Source of the DNA: CAJXSD01 sp964633145
Lineage (GTDB): Bacteria > Pseudomonadota > Alphaproteobacteria > Rhodobacterales > Rhodobacteraceae
Assembly (NCBI GenBank): GCA_964633145.1
Contig: CAZWFE010000015.1
Span: 1-53,747 of the forward strand
Direction: 5' to 3'
Length of the DNA stretch: 53,747 nt
Made by a program: the position numbers and the translations under genes. A model generated the notes under the pieces. That model worked only from the letters and a program-made list of their open reading frames with translations. It searched no databases and was not told the origin of the DNA. This document shows positions 25,097-34,178 of this stretch, in pieces (the stretch's first letter is position 1; every line of letters starts with the position of its first letter).

Positions 25097-25656
25097 TTGT
25101 CGTATTCCAAAAAATAGGCACGGCTGTCGCCATATTTACGCATGTCCAATTGGGTCAGTTCGGCGGGGCATGTGATATCGCCGCCCTCTTCCCATAGGAT
25201 TATGGCATTGGGGGCAATCCAACCGCCGGAAATGGCCCGCGCAATCGCGCGTTCTCCCATTTTTTTGCCATAGGGCGGATCCAGAAAAATCAGATCATAG
25301 GGCGCATCAGGATTTTCGGGCAGTTTGGTGGCATCCATTTTTTTGATGCTGCATTGGTCTGCAGCCTGACAAATCGCGATGTTTTGGCGGATCAGGCTAA
25401 GGGATTTGTGCCCCGTGTCCACAAACGTGGCCTGACGTGCGCCACGCGACAGCGATTCCAGTGCCAGTGCGCCAGTGCCTGCGAATAAATCCAACACGCG
25501 CGCGTCATCAATCGGGTTACCAAATCGCCCGCCTGATAAAATGTTGAAAATGTTTTCGCGCACGCGGTCTGTGGTTGGGCGCAGATGTGCGCCTGCGTCC
25601 CCTTTGCCCACGGCGGCCAATGCGCGGCCTTTGAATGTGCCGGCGATGATCCTCAC
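25087..25656 (-). CDS. rsmD: 16S rRNA (guanine(966)-N(2))-methyltransferase
   Basis: A 189-residue SAM-dependent methyltransferase that modifies G966 of 16S rRNA during 30S assembly. Marks: MRIIAGTFKGRAL at the N-terminus, LRPTTDRVRENIFNIL, the SAM-binding VLDLFAGTGALALESLSRGA, and the catalytic motif IV FLDPPYGKKMG. Length is typical. It overlaps the upstream FAD-reductase gene by 4 nt, so the two are translationally coupled although functionally unrelated. Confidence 0.94.
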   Translation of the reverse strand: MRIIAGTFKGRALAAVGKGDAGAHLRPTTDRVRENIFNILSGGRFGNPIDDARVLDLFAGTGALALESLSRGARQATFVDTGHKSLSLIRQNIAICQAADQCSIKKMDATKLPENPDAPYDLIFLDPPYGKKMGERAIARAISGGWIAPNAIILWEEGGDITCPAELTQLDMRKYGDSRAYFLEYDNQS

Positions 25657-26861
25657 GCTTTTAACAATGCTTTCAGGTCGGTATCAGGATCCCCAATAAC
25701 GGCGGGATCTGGGGATTTACCCATTTCAATCAACCGTTTGCCCACCATATAGGACCGGCTGTCATTGATGGCATCCACCGCCAACAATGCGCCATCGCGG
25801 TAATACCAAAATGACGGCGCATCCGCATTTCCGCGTGACACGACTGTGTCATAGCCGGTGTTTAGCCCTGCAATTTGCAATTTGGTGTCGTATTGATCTG
25901 ACCAAAACCACGGCATCGGCACATAGGTCACATTTTGCCCCATGATGTTCAGCGCAACATTTTCGGCCTGATCAATGGCGTTTTGCACGCTTTCCAATCG
26001 GATCCGCCCCGATTTATAGGGAAACGATGCGCAATCGCCCGCCGACCAAATCGCGGGGTCGGATGTTTGGCCAAATTCATTGACGCGAATGCCGTTTTCG
26101 ATGTCTAGGCCGGCGGCCTCGGCCAATTCGGATGCAGGTGCAATGCCAACACCGACAACGGCGAAATCAATGTCTAGGGTGCTGCCATCGGTCAACTGTG
26201 CCGCAGTCACACGGCCATCGGTTCCGATCAAGTGATCCAGCCCCACGCCTTCGCGAATATCGACGCCGTTTGCGGTGTGCAGTGCGCGGAAATAATCGGA
26301 TGTTTGGGGGGCGGCGACACGCTGCAAAATGCGATCCGCCATTTCGACCAGCGTGACCTGCACGCCCTTGGACGCGGCAACGGCTGCCGCCTCAAGCCCG
26401 ATATAGCCGCCGCCAATAATCAAACAGCGCGCGCCCTGTTTGATTTCAGGGGCCAAGGCATCCGCATCGCGCAGATCGCGCATGGCATAGACCCCCTGCA
26501 AGGTACCGCCAATTTTTTCAGGCAGTTTGCGGGGCCACGATCCTGTCGTCAGGACCAGTTGATCATAGGCAATATAGCCTTGTGACGTTTGAACCGTTTT
26601 GGCATCGCGATCTATGGCTGTGACCTGCGTGTCCAGCATCAATGTGATGTTTTGATCTGCGTAAAATTCCATGGGCCGCAGGTACAGGCGTTCTAGGTCC
26701 ATGTCGCCCATCATATATTTTTTCGACAAAGGGGGCCGTTGATAGGGCGGGGCGGTTTCGCCACCAATCAATGTAATATCGCCTGTATATCCAGAATTGC
26801 GCAGTTTGGCGGCCAAGGCTGATCCCGCTTGACCTGCGCCAATGATTACTGTTTTCGTCAT
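25653..26861 (-). CDS. FAD-dependent NAD(P)H:ferredoxin/rubredoxin-type reductase
   Basis: A 402-residue flavoprotein of the putidaredoxin/rubredoxin reductase type. FAD fold TVIIGAGQAGSALAAKLR at the N-terminus, the segment PPYQRPPLSKKYMMG typical of this branch, NAD fold CLIIGGGYIGLEAAAVAA, FAD motif IWSAGDCASF, and a C-terminal reductase domain (YVPMPWFWSDQYDTKLQIAGL). These enzymes pass electrons from NAD(P)H to a small iron-sulfur protein that feeds an oxygenase or P450. No such partner is in the window. It is divergent from the peroxiredoxin gene, 86 nt between starts. Confidence 0.9.
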   Translation of the reverse strand: MTKTVIIGAGQAGSALAAKLRNSGYTGDITLIGGETAPPYQRPPLSKKYMMGDMDLERLYLRPMEFYADQNITLMLDTQVTAIDRDAKTVQTSQGYIAYDQLVLTTGSWPRKLPEKIGGTLQGVYAMRDLRDADALAPEIKQGARCLIIGGGYIGLEAAAVAASKGVQVTLVEMADRILQRVAAPQTSDYFRALHTANGVDIREGVGLDHLIGTDGRVTAAQLTDGSTLDIDFAVVGVGIAPASELAEAAGLDIENGIRVNEFGQTSDPAIWSAGDCASFPYKSGRIRLESVQNAIDQAENVALNIMGQNVTYVPMPWFWSDQYDTKLQIAGLNTGYDTVVSRGNADAPSFWYYRDGALLAVDAINDSRSYMVGKRLIEMGKSPDPAVIGDPDTDLKALLKA

Positions 26862-26947
26862 AATTGTGCCCTGTTGCCTATGGATGCTTGTTGGATGCAG
26901 CCTATATTGTAATCATGGAAAAACGCAATTGCAGAGAAGGAAAATAA

Positions 26948-27436
26948 ATGACGATTTCAGTCGGTGATCGCTTGCCCGAGGCAAGTTTGGTGCGCATGGG
27001 CGATAATGGCCCAGAGGCCGTCGCATTATCGGATAAATTGGCGGGCCGTCGTGTTGCCATTTTTGCGGTACCTGGCGCCTATACGCCCACATGCCATTCC
27101 GCGCATGTGCCCAGTTTTATCCGGACCAAGGACCAATTTGCCGCCAAGGGTGTAGATGAAATTATCTGTATCAGCGTAAATGACCCGTTTGTGATGCAGG
27201 CATGGGGCAATGCCACAGGTGCAACCGAGGCAGGCATCACCATGTTGGCCGATGCCGAAAGCACATTGACCAAGGCCATCGGCATGGATTTCGATGCGCC
27301 CCCCGCAGGGTTGATCGGGCGGTCCAAACGCTATGCCATGATGGTCGAAGACGGCGTTGTCACCGTGTTGTTGCCCGAACCCAGCCCCGGTCAATGTGAT
27401 GTATCTGGCGGCGAAGCGCTGTTGGCCGAAATCTAG
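26948..27436 (+). CDS. Peroxiredoxin (Prx5/type II family)
   Basis: A 162-residue thiol peroxidase reducing H2O2 and organic hydroperoxides. The peroxidatic Cys49 lies in VPGAYTPTCHSAHVPSF, the exact Prx5-type motif; Arg in GRSKRYAMMVEDGVV fits the active-site arginine region. One more cysteine (SPGQCDVSGG, about residue 150) could be the resolving residue. Length is usual. AAGGA lies 7 nt before ATG 26948. Its 3' end overlaps phhB by 4 nt (convergent). Regulation by oxidative stress is likely, but no operator is seen. Confidence 0.94.
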   Translation: MTISVGDRLPEASLVRMGDNGPEAVALSDKLAGRRVAIFAVPGAYTPTCHSAHVPSFIRTKDQFAAKGVDEIICISVNDPFVMQAWGNATGATEAGITMLADAESTLTKAIGMDFDAPPAGLIGRSKRYAMMVEDGVVTVLLPEPSPGQCDVSGGEALLAEI

Positions 27437-27726
27437 AAACCTGATGCAAGCTGGTCCATTTTTTGGGCCAGCTTTACGTCCAAATCGCTTAGGCCGCCGG
27501 TGTCATGTGTGGTCAACACCACCCGCACACGGTTATAGACGTTAAACCATTCGGGGTGGTGGTTTAATTTTTCCGCCCAAATGGCGCATTGCGTCATCCA
27601 GCCAAATGCTGCGACAAAGGATGGGAATTTGAATTCCTTTTCAATGGCGCTTTGATCATCGTTGATGGCCCAGCCATTTTGCAACAGTGCGGCGATGTCG
27701 GGGGATGTGGCGTTTAAAGCTGTCAT
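27433..27726 (-). CDS. phhB: 4a-hydroxytetrahydrobiopterin dehydratase
   Basis: A 97-residue pterin-4a-carbinolamine dehydratase that regenerates dihydropterin after aromatic amino acid hydroxylation; it can also act in molybdopterin-related or housekeeping dehydration. The signature is EKEFKFPSFVAAFGWM followed by AEKLNHHPEWFNVYNRV and THDTGGLSDLDVKLA, carrying the catalytic histidines. No phenylalanine hydroxylase gene is near. It starts 3 nt after the FemAB-like stop and is its operon partner. Confidence 0.93.
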   Translation of the reverse strand: MTALNATSPDIAALLQNGWAINDDQSAIEKEFKFPSFVAAFGWMTQCAIWAEKLNHHPEWFNVYNRVRVVLTTHDTGGLSDLDVKLAQKMDQLASGF

Positions 27727-27728
27727 TG

Positions 27729-28913
27729 TTATTCCTGTTCCTCGACGTTTAGGGATTTGAACGGACCATAGCTGGTCAAAATTTCCATTTCTTCAGCATT
27801 GGCGGATTTCTCGGCTTGCAGGTAATCTGCGACCGCTTGGGCAAATTTGGGGTCATGGATCCAATGCATGGAATATGTGGTGGCGGGTAAATATCCGCGG
27901 GCCAGTTTGTGTTCGCCTTGTGCGCCGGCTTCAACCCGGTGCAGGCCGTGGGCAATTGCGAAATCAATCGCCTGATAATAACACAATTCGAAATGCAAAC
28001 ACGAATGATGTTCCACACAGCCCCAATACCGGCCATAGATCGCATCACGGCCTACGAAATTCAATGCGCCTGCGATTGCATTGCCATCGCGTTCGGCCAG
28101 AACCAACATGACATCATCGCGCATCGTGTCGTTGACCAGATCAAAGAATTCACGCGTTAGATAGGGTTGACCCCATTTGCGGGCGCCTGTGTCCTGATAA
28201 AACAGCCAGAATTGGTCCCAGTGGTGCGGTTTGATATCATCACCCCGCAACTGGCGGATGGTGCCGCCAAATTCCTGCGCTGTTTGGCGTTCTTTGCGAA
28301 TGTTTTTACGTTTGCGGGCAGACATGGCCGACAAAAACTGATCAAAGCTGTCATAGTCTTGGTTGACCCAATGAAATTGCTGGGTTTCGCGCTGCAAAAA
28401 TCCCACGTCCGCAAGCGTGTCATATTCGTCGGATGAACAGAATGTGGCATGCAGCGACGACAGTCCGTTGTTGGCCGTAATTTGGATGGCTGCTTTGGCC
28501 ATTGCTGCGGGAATGGTGTCGTGAAAATCAGGATGGGCCATAAACCTGCGGCCCGTGACAGGGGTAAAGGGCGGTGCGATTTGCAGTTTGGGGTAATATT
28601 GCCCGCCTGCGCGTTCATAGGCATGCGCCCAGGAATGATCAAAAATATATTCGCCTTGGCTATGCAGTTTCAGATAAAGTGGGGCCACACCCACGATTTG
28701 ACCGTGCAGCCGGGCAATCAGATAGTGGGGCATCCACCCTGTGCCATCACCTACCGATCCGCTGCGCTCTAGCGCAATTAAAAACCGATGTGTCAGAAAC
28801 GGGTTTTCAGGGGCTTGGTCAGGGTGCGCCCAGTTTGCACATGCGTCCCAATCCGATGGCGCGATGTCCGTCAGGGAATGGATGATTTCCAGTTTTAATT
28901 CGTGCAATGCCAT
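27729..28913 (-). CDS. FemAB-like GNAT family protein (COG3146)
   Basis: A 394-residue protein of the PF04339/COG3146 type, two GNAT folds side by side, related to FemAB aminoacyl-transfer enzymes. Landmarks are NPFLTHRFLIALERSGSV near the N-terminus, the ARKRKNIRKERQTAQ basic patch, the YFxEGxxF-like LTREFFDLVNDTM, and RVEAGAQGEHKLARGYLP followed by the ThrTyrSer segment (TTYSMHWI) that is characteristic. Its acceptor, perhaps a peptide or peptidoglycan precursor, is unknown. It heads the femAB-phhB pair. Confidence 0.88.
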   Translation of the reverse strand: MALHELKLEIIHSLTDIAPSDWDACANWAHPDQAPENPFLTHRFLIALERSGSVGDGTGWMPHYLIARLHGQIVGVAPLYLKLHSQGEYIFDHSWAHAYERAGGQYYPKLQIAPPFTPVTGRRFMAHPDFHDTIPAAMAKAAIQITANNGLSSLHATFCSSDEYDTLADVGFLQRETQQFHWVNQDYDSFDQFLSAMSARKRKNIRKERQTAQEFGGTIRQLRGDDIKPHHWDQFWLFYQDTGARKWGQPYLTREFFDLVNDTMRDDVMLVLAERDGNAIAGALNFVGRDAIYGRYWGCVEHHSCLHFELCYYQAIDFAIAHGLHRVEAGAQGEHKLARGYLPATTYSMHWIHDPKFAQAVADYLQAEKSANAEEMEILTSYGPFKSLNVEEQE

Positions 28914-28969
28914 ATGAACCTGTCCTTGCCCCTAAATGTGTCGCAGACCTGACCAAGTTCAAGGGGCGA

Positions 28970-29722
28970 CTAGGCTAAGAAATTTTCGAATGTGATGTTG
29001 TCCATCATTGATTTTACCGACACAGCACATTGTTGCGATCGCACCGTCCAACATAGGATCGGCACGCCGTGTTCTCGCAAAGGAACCAGCGCAGGGTTGG
29101 CAAGATCATTGACGTCATGTGACACAAAGCATGCGTTTAACGCGTGATAGTCTAGGATCGCGGCCAGATGGTGGCGTCGATCTGCCGACACTGTGGGCCA
29201 ATCCTGTTTCGAAAAATCACAGGTGGTCAATCCGCAGATAACTGACGGTTCTGCATCCCGAACATGGTGCATCGCATGTGGGTTGAATGACATAACCGCC
29301 GCTGGTCCGTCATATTGCGCAACGGCATGGGCAACAGCGCGTTCCAATATGCCGTCCGTTTGGGCCAGTGTCATGCTTTGATCCTTGATTTCGATCAACA
29401 CGGGCACGCGACCTGCAATCAGGGCCAAAATATCCCCCAAGGGTTCGATGGTGTCCGATGATGTCCCAAGCGTGATATCGGCCAAGGTCGTTGCGTCCAA
29501 CGCGCGAACGGGCCCTGTGTGATCTGTTAACCGCTCCAGCGTATCGTCATGAAACACCACTGCTTGGCCATCGCGTGACATTTGTACATCTAATTCGATG
29601 CCATAGCCATGGTCTATAGCCGCAATAAACGCTGCGCGGCTGTTTTCATAGATGCCGCGCGCCGCATTATGCAGGCCGCGATGTGCGAACGGCCTGCGCG
29701 TCAGAAAATCTAGGTCTGGCAT
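28970..29722 (-). CDS. Glycerophosphodiester phosphodiesterase family protein
   Basis: A 250-residue TIM-barrel phosphodiesterase. Catalytic pattern: FAHRGLHNAARGIYENSRAAF (His14-Arg15, given shortened: AHRGLHNAARGIYENS), the metal-binding GIELDVQMSRDGQAVVFHDD and VLIEIKDQS. It has no signal peptide, so cytosolic hydrolysis of glycerophosphodiesters to glycerol-3-phosphate and alcohol is expected. The gene starts 2 nt after the ridA stop, and is followed by 56 nt to the next minus-strand gene. Confidence 0.93.
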   Translation of the reverse strand: MPDLDFLTRRPFAHRGLHNAARGIYENSRAAFIAAIDHGYGIELDVQMSRDGQAVVFHDDTLERLTDHTGPVRALDATTLADITLGTSSDTIEPLGDILALIAGRVPVLIEIKDQSMTLAQTDGILERAVAHAVAQYDGPAAVMSFNPHAMHHVRDAEPSVICGLTTCDFSKQDWPTVSADRRHHLAAILDYHALNACFVSHDVNDLANPALVPLREHGVPILCWTVRSQQCAVSVKSMMDNITFENFLA

Positions 29723-29724
29723 AT

Positions 29725-30189
29725 TTATTTGATTTGGAAAATGCCTTCGATTTCGACGGCAACCCCCAATGGCAATGCTGCGGCTGATACGGCTGCGCGT
29801 GCATGTTTACCGGCATCGCCCAAGGCATCACCGATAAAGTTTGAGGCACCATTAATGACCTGCGGCTGTTCTGTGTAATCCGGGGTTGAGTTTACAAAAC
29901 CGGTCAATTTCACGACGCGAACCAAGCGATCAAGATCGCCATCGCAGGCCGCTTTGACCTGTGACAGCAGGCTGATTGCGCAGCATTTCGCGGCCTCGGC
30001 ACCCTGTTCGGTGGTCATGGTGTCACCCACTTTCCCCACAATCAATCCATCCGCGTTTTGCGAGATTTGCCCAGACACATATACAAGGTCCCCAACAATA
30101 ACATATGGAACGTAGTTTGCCGCTGGCATTGGTGCATCTGGCAAGGTCACGCCCATTTCTTTTAGGGTTTCTTCGTATGACATGTTCAT
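29725..30189 (-). CDS. RidA family protein (reactive intermediate deaminase)
   Basis: A 154-residue RidA/YjgF-type protein of the longer, YoaB/TdcF-like subgroup (LPDAPMPAANYVPYVIVGDLVYVSGQIS shown in part: DLVYVSGQIS). Canonical RidA hydrolyses enamine/imine intermediates from PLP enzymes. The C-terminal ARAAVSAAALPLGVAVEIEG fits the conserved core (R..AAALPLxxxVEIE). AAAGGATCC lies upstream of ATG 30189. Upstream of GDPD, nearly touching it; likely co-transcribed. Confidence 0.92.
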   Translation of the reverse strand: MNMSYEETLKEMGVTLPDAPMPAANYVPYVIVGDLVYVSGQISQNADGLIVGKVGDTMTTEQGAEAAKCCAISLLSQVKAACDGDLDRLVRVVKLTGFVNSTPDYTEQPQVINGASNFIGDALGDAGKHARAAVSAAALPLGVAVEIEGIFQIK

Positions 30190-30249
30190 CTGGGATCCTT
30201 TCGTTGAAATCGATGCGAAATTACATCTTAAATCCCATTAAGAAAAGGC

Positions 30250-31545
30250 CTAGTTTTCACGAAATGCCTTGGCAAAGTAATCTGCCAGTGGTTTGACCAG
30301 ATAGGCCAATGGCGTACGATCAGATGTTCGAATGAACGCTTCAACCGGCATGCCCGGGATCAAGGTTACATTCGCGGGCAAACGATCAAGTTGACCATCA
30401 TTCAGAATGATTTCCGCACGATAAAACGCAGTTTGCGATGCCTCATCTTGGAATGCGTCAGGGGATACTTTGGTCACTTGGCCGAATAATTCGGGGGTTG
30501 TGCGTTGGTCCAATGCGGAAAACCGCAAAATTGTGTCTTGGCCAACATAGACCTGATCAATATCCGTGGTCGGCACGCGCGCTGAGATAACCAGTGGCCT
30601 GTCTTGGGGGATCAAAAACAAAATGGGTTCGGCCGCACGAATGACAGATCGCGGCGTGAACACGGTCAATCCATAGACAATGCCAGACACCGGCGCGCTG
30701 ATATCCATGCGTGACAGTTTTTCGGTCAGGGCGTTGTAACGCTCTTCTAGCTCAAGCGCGCGGAATTGCTGATCGCGCAGGCGCGAAATGGCATCTTCGC
30801 GCTGACTGCTGTCCAGTGTTTCGATTTCGATGTTGATTTCGGTAATGCGGCCTTCAGCTTCGGCCTGGCGTGCTGTCAAGTTGCCCAAATCCCCAGCCAG
30901 TTCCGCCTGAGAGCGTTGCAGCGCCAAGACGCGCGATGCCTGCGCCAACCCACGATCTAACAGTGTCTGTTGGTCTGCCAATTCTTGGGATAACAAATCC
31001 AACTGGATGTCCAGCGCTGCCTTTTGGGCTGCGATGCCGTCAATCTGGTTTTGGATTTGGCCCAGCCGTTTTGACAGCTGTTCTTTTTGTTTTTTGATGG
31101 ACACCCGCCGCGCTTGGAACAGGTTTTCTTGGCCTTGGACCAGTTCAGCAATGTCGGCCGATTGTTGCGCACGATCCAACAGACGCTGATCAAAGGTAAT
31201 TGCATCCTTGCCATCACGTTCTGCAATCAAGCGGCCGCGGCGGGCCATTAATTCGAACAGCTGACCTTCGATGATGTTAAGTTCGGATTTTTCCAATGTT
31301 GGGTCCAGTCGGATCAAAATATCCCCAGCCTGCACCGTGTCACCTTCGTCCACGATAATATCTTGGATCACGCCGCCATCGGGGTGTTGAACGACTTGGC
31401 GGTTTTGTTCGACCTCAATCTGGCCGCTGGCAATAACCGCACCTGAAAGTTCGGTCATCACTGCCCAGCCGCCAAAGCCGCCAACCAACACCAAAGTTGA
31501 CAAGAGTCCGATTGTCAAAGCACGTCGCGCAGAAAACTGGGTCAT
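30250..31545 (-). CDS. Type I secretion membrane fusion protein (HlyD/PrtE family)
   Basis: A 431-residue periplasmic adaptor. One N-terminal membrane helix (LTIGLLSTLVLVGGFGGWAVM), a lipoyl-type half (GGVIQDIIVDEGDTVQAGDILIRLD cut: GGVIQDIIVDEGDTV), a long coiled-coil hairpin about residues 90-290 (many Gln/Glu/Leu heptads), a second lipoyl half (MDISAPVSGIVYGLTVFTP) and a beta-barrel C-terminus ending with VTLIPGMPVEAFIRTSDRTPL. With the ABC protein and an outer-membrane TolC it forms a type I secretion channel. The start overlaps the ABC gene by 4 nt. Confidence 0.93.
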   Translation of the reverse strand: MTQFSARRALTIGLLSTLVLVGGFGGWAVMTELSGAVIASGQIEVEQNRQVVQHPDGGVIQDIIVDEGDTVQAGDILIRLDPTLEKSELNIIEGQLFELMARRGRLIAERDGKDAITFDQRLLDRAQQSADIAELVQGQENLFQARRVSIKKQKEQLSKRLGQIQNQIDGIAAQKAALDIQLDLLSQELADQQTLLDRGLAQASRVLALQRSQAELAGDLGNLTARQAEAEGRITEINIEIETLDSSQREDAISRLRDQQFRALELEERYNALTEKLSRMDISAPVSGIVYGLTVFTPRSVIRAAEPILFLIPQDRPLVISARVPTTDIDQVYVGQDTILRFSALDQRTTPELFGQVTKVSPDAFQDEASQTAFYRAEIILNDGQLDRLPANVTLIPGMPVEAFIRTSDRTPLAYLVKPLADYFAKAFREN

Positions 31546-33272
31546 TTCAGCCCCCCCACCTTGGTTTGGGCAATGTCGCGGTGATTTTGAACATGTTTTC
31601 GCATGACCTCATCCTTGGGACCATAGGCGACACAGACGCCGTGTTCCAGCAGCAACAGATTATCACATTCCAATACTGCGGCAGGGCGGTGGGCCATAAT
31701 TAAAACGGATTTACCCTCTTGCTTCATCGTGCGAATGGCTAAGTTTAGGGCATCCGTTCCAATGTTGTCTAAATTTGAATTGGGTTCATCCAGCACCAAA
31801 ATCACAGGGTTGTCATACATCGCGCGGGCCAGTCCAATGCGCTGGATTTGCCCCCCTGACAGACGGCCGCCGGCGATAGACACGCGTGTGTCGTAGCCAT
31901 CGGGCAGTTGCAAAATCATGTCATGTGCGGCCGCTTTCTTGGCGGCGGTTACAATTTTGTCTGCATCGGGATTCGTGGATAATCGGGCGATATTTTCTGC
32001 GATTGTACCATCAAACAACTGCACCCTTTGGGGCAGATAGCCGATATATTTCCCTAAAACTTCGGGTGCGTAATTGTCCAGCGATGCGCCGTCTAGGCGA
32101 ATTTTACCACCCGCTGGGCGCCAGACACCTGTGATCGCGCGGGCCAGTGTGGATTTACCTGCACCAGACAAACCAACAACACCAACAGCGATGCCTGGTT
32201 CGATTGTGAAATTTACCGCCTTTAACGCGGCCTGTTGCTGGCCGGGCGGGATGACGGTCAGGTTTTGTGCGCTCAGCCGTGCTTTGGGGGCTGGCAATGG
32301 GGTGCGTTCGGGTTCTGGTGGAACCTCGCCCAGCAGTTCGGCCAAGCTGTGCCAGCCTTTGTGGGCGCGGGTGACCAAGGCCCATTGGCCGATGGCCATT
32401 TCAATGGGGGCCAGTGCGCGGCCCAACAGGATGGATCCCGCGATCATGGCCCCCGCTGTCAGTTCATTTTGCAACACCAAATAGGCCCCCAATCCCAACA
32501 TTGCCGACTGTAAAAACAGGCGCAATGTCTTGGTCATGGATGAAAATAAACCACCTGTATCGGCGGCCTTTAGGTGGTTTGTCAGGGCCTCGGATCGTGC
32601 AACTTGCCACCGTTGAAAGGCAGCGTCTGACATTCCCAGCGAACGGATCATTTCGGCTTCGGTCCGCAGTTGATCCGACATCATTTCTGATTGAAACCCT
32701 GTTTGATTGGCTTTCGCTTGGGGATGTTTGGTGGTGATCTGGTTTAGGATTGCAACCACTACCAACACAAATCCGCCCCCAACGGCCAAGGCCCCCAACC
32801 AAGGGTGGAAAATCGCGATGCCAAACAAAAACAACGGCGTCCAAGGCAAGTCAAACAACGCGGTAAAGACTGGTGAGGTTAGCAATCTTTGCACCGCTTC
32901 TAGGTCGCGCAGGCCGGTTGACGTTTTGGCGTCTGACGCGATGGCCGCGCGGCGTAATACGGCATTGAATACGCGTTCGTCCAACGCCGCCTGAAACCTT
33001 GCGCCCACGCGTCCCATGACGCGTCCGCGTGAATAATCCAACAGTCCCATCATGCCGTATAGAAAGGCCACCAGTAAAGACAGCGCAATCAACGTCGCCT
33101 CGGACCGGCTGCCCAGCACGCGGTCATAGACCTGCAACATATACAATGGGCCCGCCAACATCAAAATGTTGACCAAGGCGCTAAACAAGCCGACAAACCA
33201 ATATAATCCACGACTTTGGGCGCGCACTTGCCTAAGTTCGTCTAGGCCGCGTTGTTTTGCAGTGTGTGACAT
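31542..33272 (-). CDS. Type I secretion ABC transporter permease/ATPase (PrtD family)
   Basis: A 576-residue ABC exporter half: six membrane helices (1-~320) then an ATPase with Walker A GLSGAGKSTLARAI, signature LSGGQIQRIGLARAM and Walker B VILVLDEPNSNLDNIG. The block LYMLQVYDRVLGSRSEATLI is diagnostic of the PrtD/HasD type used for RTX proteins and proteases. No C39-like domain is present. I prefer the start at 33272 (MSHTAKQRGLDEL), which fits the family N-terminus; an ATG at 33350 extends the frame by 26 residues without a ribosome site. No RTX substrate or outer-membrane TolC gene is nearby. Confidence 0.93.
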   Translation of the reverse strand: MSHTAKQRGLDELRQVRAQSRGLYWFVGLFSALVNILMLAGPLYMLQVYDRVLGSRSEATLIALSLLVAFLYGMMGLLDYSRGRVMGRVGARFQAALDERVFNAVLRRAAIASDAKTSTGLRDLEAVQRLLTSPVFTALFDLPWTPLFLFGIAIFHPWLGALAVGGGFVLVVVAILNQITTKHPQAKANQTGFQSEMMSDQLRTEAEMIRSLGMSDAAFQRWQVARSEALTNHLKAADTGGLFSSMTKTLRLFLQSAMLGLGAYLVLQNELTAGAMIAGSILLGRALAPIEMAIGQWALVTRAHKGWHSLAELLGEVPPEPERTPLPAPKARLSAQNLTVIPPGQQQAALKAVNFTIEPGIAVGVVGLSGAGKSTLARAITGVWRPAGGKIRLDGASLDNYAPEVLGKYIGYLPQRVQLFDGTIAENIARLSTNPDADKIVTAAKKAAAHDMILQLPDGYDTRVSIAGGRLSGGQIQRIGLARAMYDNPVILVLDEPNSNLDNIGTDALNLAIRTMKQEGKSVLIMAHRPAAVLECDNLLLLEHGVCVAYGPKDEVMRKHVQNHRDIAQTKVGGLK

Positions 33273-33434
33273 AAAACCAACCAATTTCTTCAAATTTTCA
33301 AAAGCCAAGTGGCCTTTCACATAATAATCACTATATGTCGCATAAGACATGGCCGAGTGAAAGATTTTTTTTCGCGATCAGGTTGTGATGGTTAAGTGAA
33401 TATAAATTTGTTTTGAAAGGTTTACGTAAGAGAC

Positions 33435-34178
33435 ATGGCCAAGAGTGTGATTGTTCCGGTGCTTGTTGTTGCTAGCCTGTCGATAGGTGCCGCTGGCTGC
33501 ACGCAGCGCGAAGCTGGGGTCGAATTTACCGATCCTTACGAAAGCACGAACCGCCGCGCGCATGAGTTCAACAAAGAATTGGATCGCGCGATATTAAAAC
33601 CTGCGGCGCTGGCCTATACCGACCTGACACCGAAACCTGTGCAGCAAGGCGTTTCCAATTTCGCCACCAACCTTTCACAGCCCGCAAATGTTGTGAATTA
33701 TATGATGCAGGGCAATGTCGCCGAGGCGATCAACACCACGGGAATATTTCTGGTCAACAGTCTGATCGGTGTTGGCGGTATTTTCGACATCGCTGGCCGC
33801 GAAGGTCATTTTGCGCGTGATACAGATTTTGGCGAAACGCTGTCCACTTGGGGCGTCAAAGAAGGGGCCTATATCGAATTGACAGGTCTTGGTCCGACCA
33901 CCGAACGCGGGGCCGTGGGGAAAGTGGTTGATTTTGTCATGGACCCATTGGCCAGTGTACTAAGCGTATCGCAAAGTAAGCTGTTGCGCGTTGCATCGGT
34001 ATCCAAGGTGCTAGAAGCCCGTGTGGAATACGGTGACGCATTAGACAGTGTGCTGTATGATAGTGCCGATAGTTATACACAGACGCGTTTGTACTATTTG
34101 CAAAACAGACGATATGAACTAGGTACACAGCCACAAGATATTATTGATCCCTTTGAGGAAATGTATGGAACTGAATAA
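33435..34178 (+). CDS. mlaA: MlaA/VacJ family outer-membrane lipoprotein
   Basis: A 247-residue lipoprotein (lipobox IGAAGC, Cys22). The family signature FTDPYESTNRRAHEFNKELDRAILKPAALAY appears (shown in part: DPYESTNRRAHEFNKELDR), with VQQGVSNFATNLSQPANVVNYMMQG and GFNTTxG-like INTTGIFLVNSLIGVGG. MlaA forms an outer-membrane channel that removes mislocalised phospholipids from the outer leaflet and hands them to MlaC. The MlaC gene overlaps its 3' end by 14 nt. The MlaFED ABC genes are not in the window. Confidence 0.95.
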   Translation: MAKSVIVPVLVVASLSIGAAGCTQREAGVEFTDPYESTNRRAHEFNKELDRAILKPAALAYTDLTPKPVQQGVSNFATNLSQPANVVNYMMQGNVAEAINTTGIFLVNSLIGVGGIFDIAGREGHFARDTDFGETLSTWGVKEGAYIELTGLGPTTERGAVGKVVDFVMDPLASVLSVSQSKLLRVASVSKVLEARVEYGDALDSVLYDSADSYTQTRLYYLQNRRYELGTQPQDIIDPFEEMYGTE

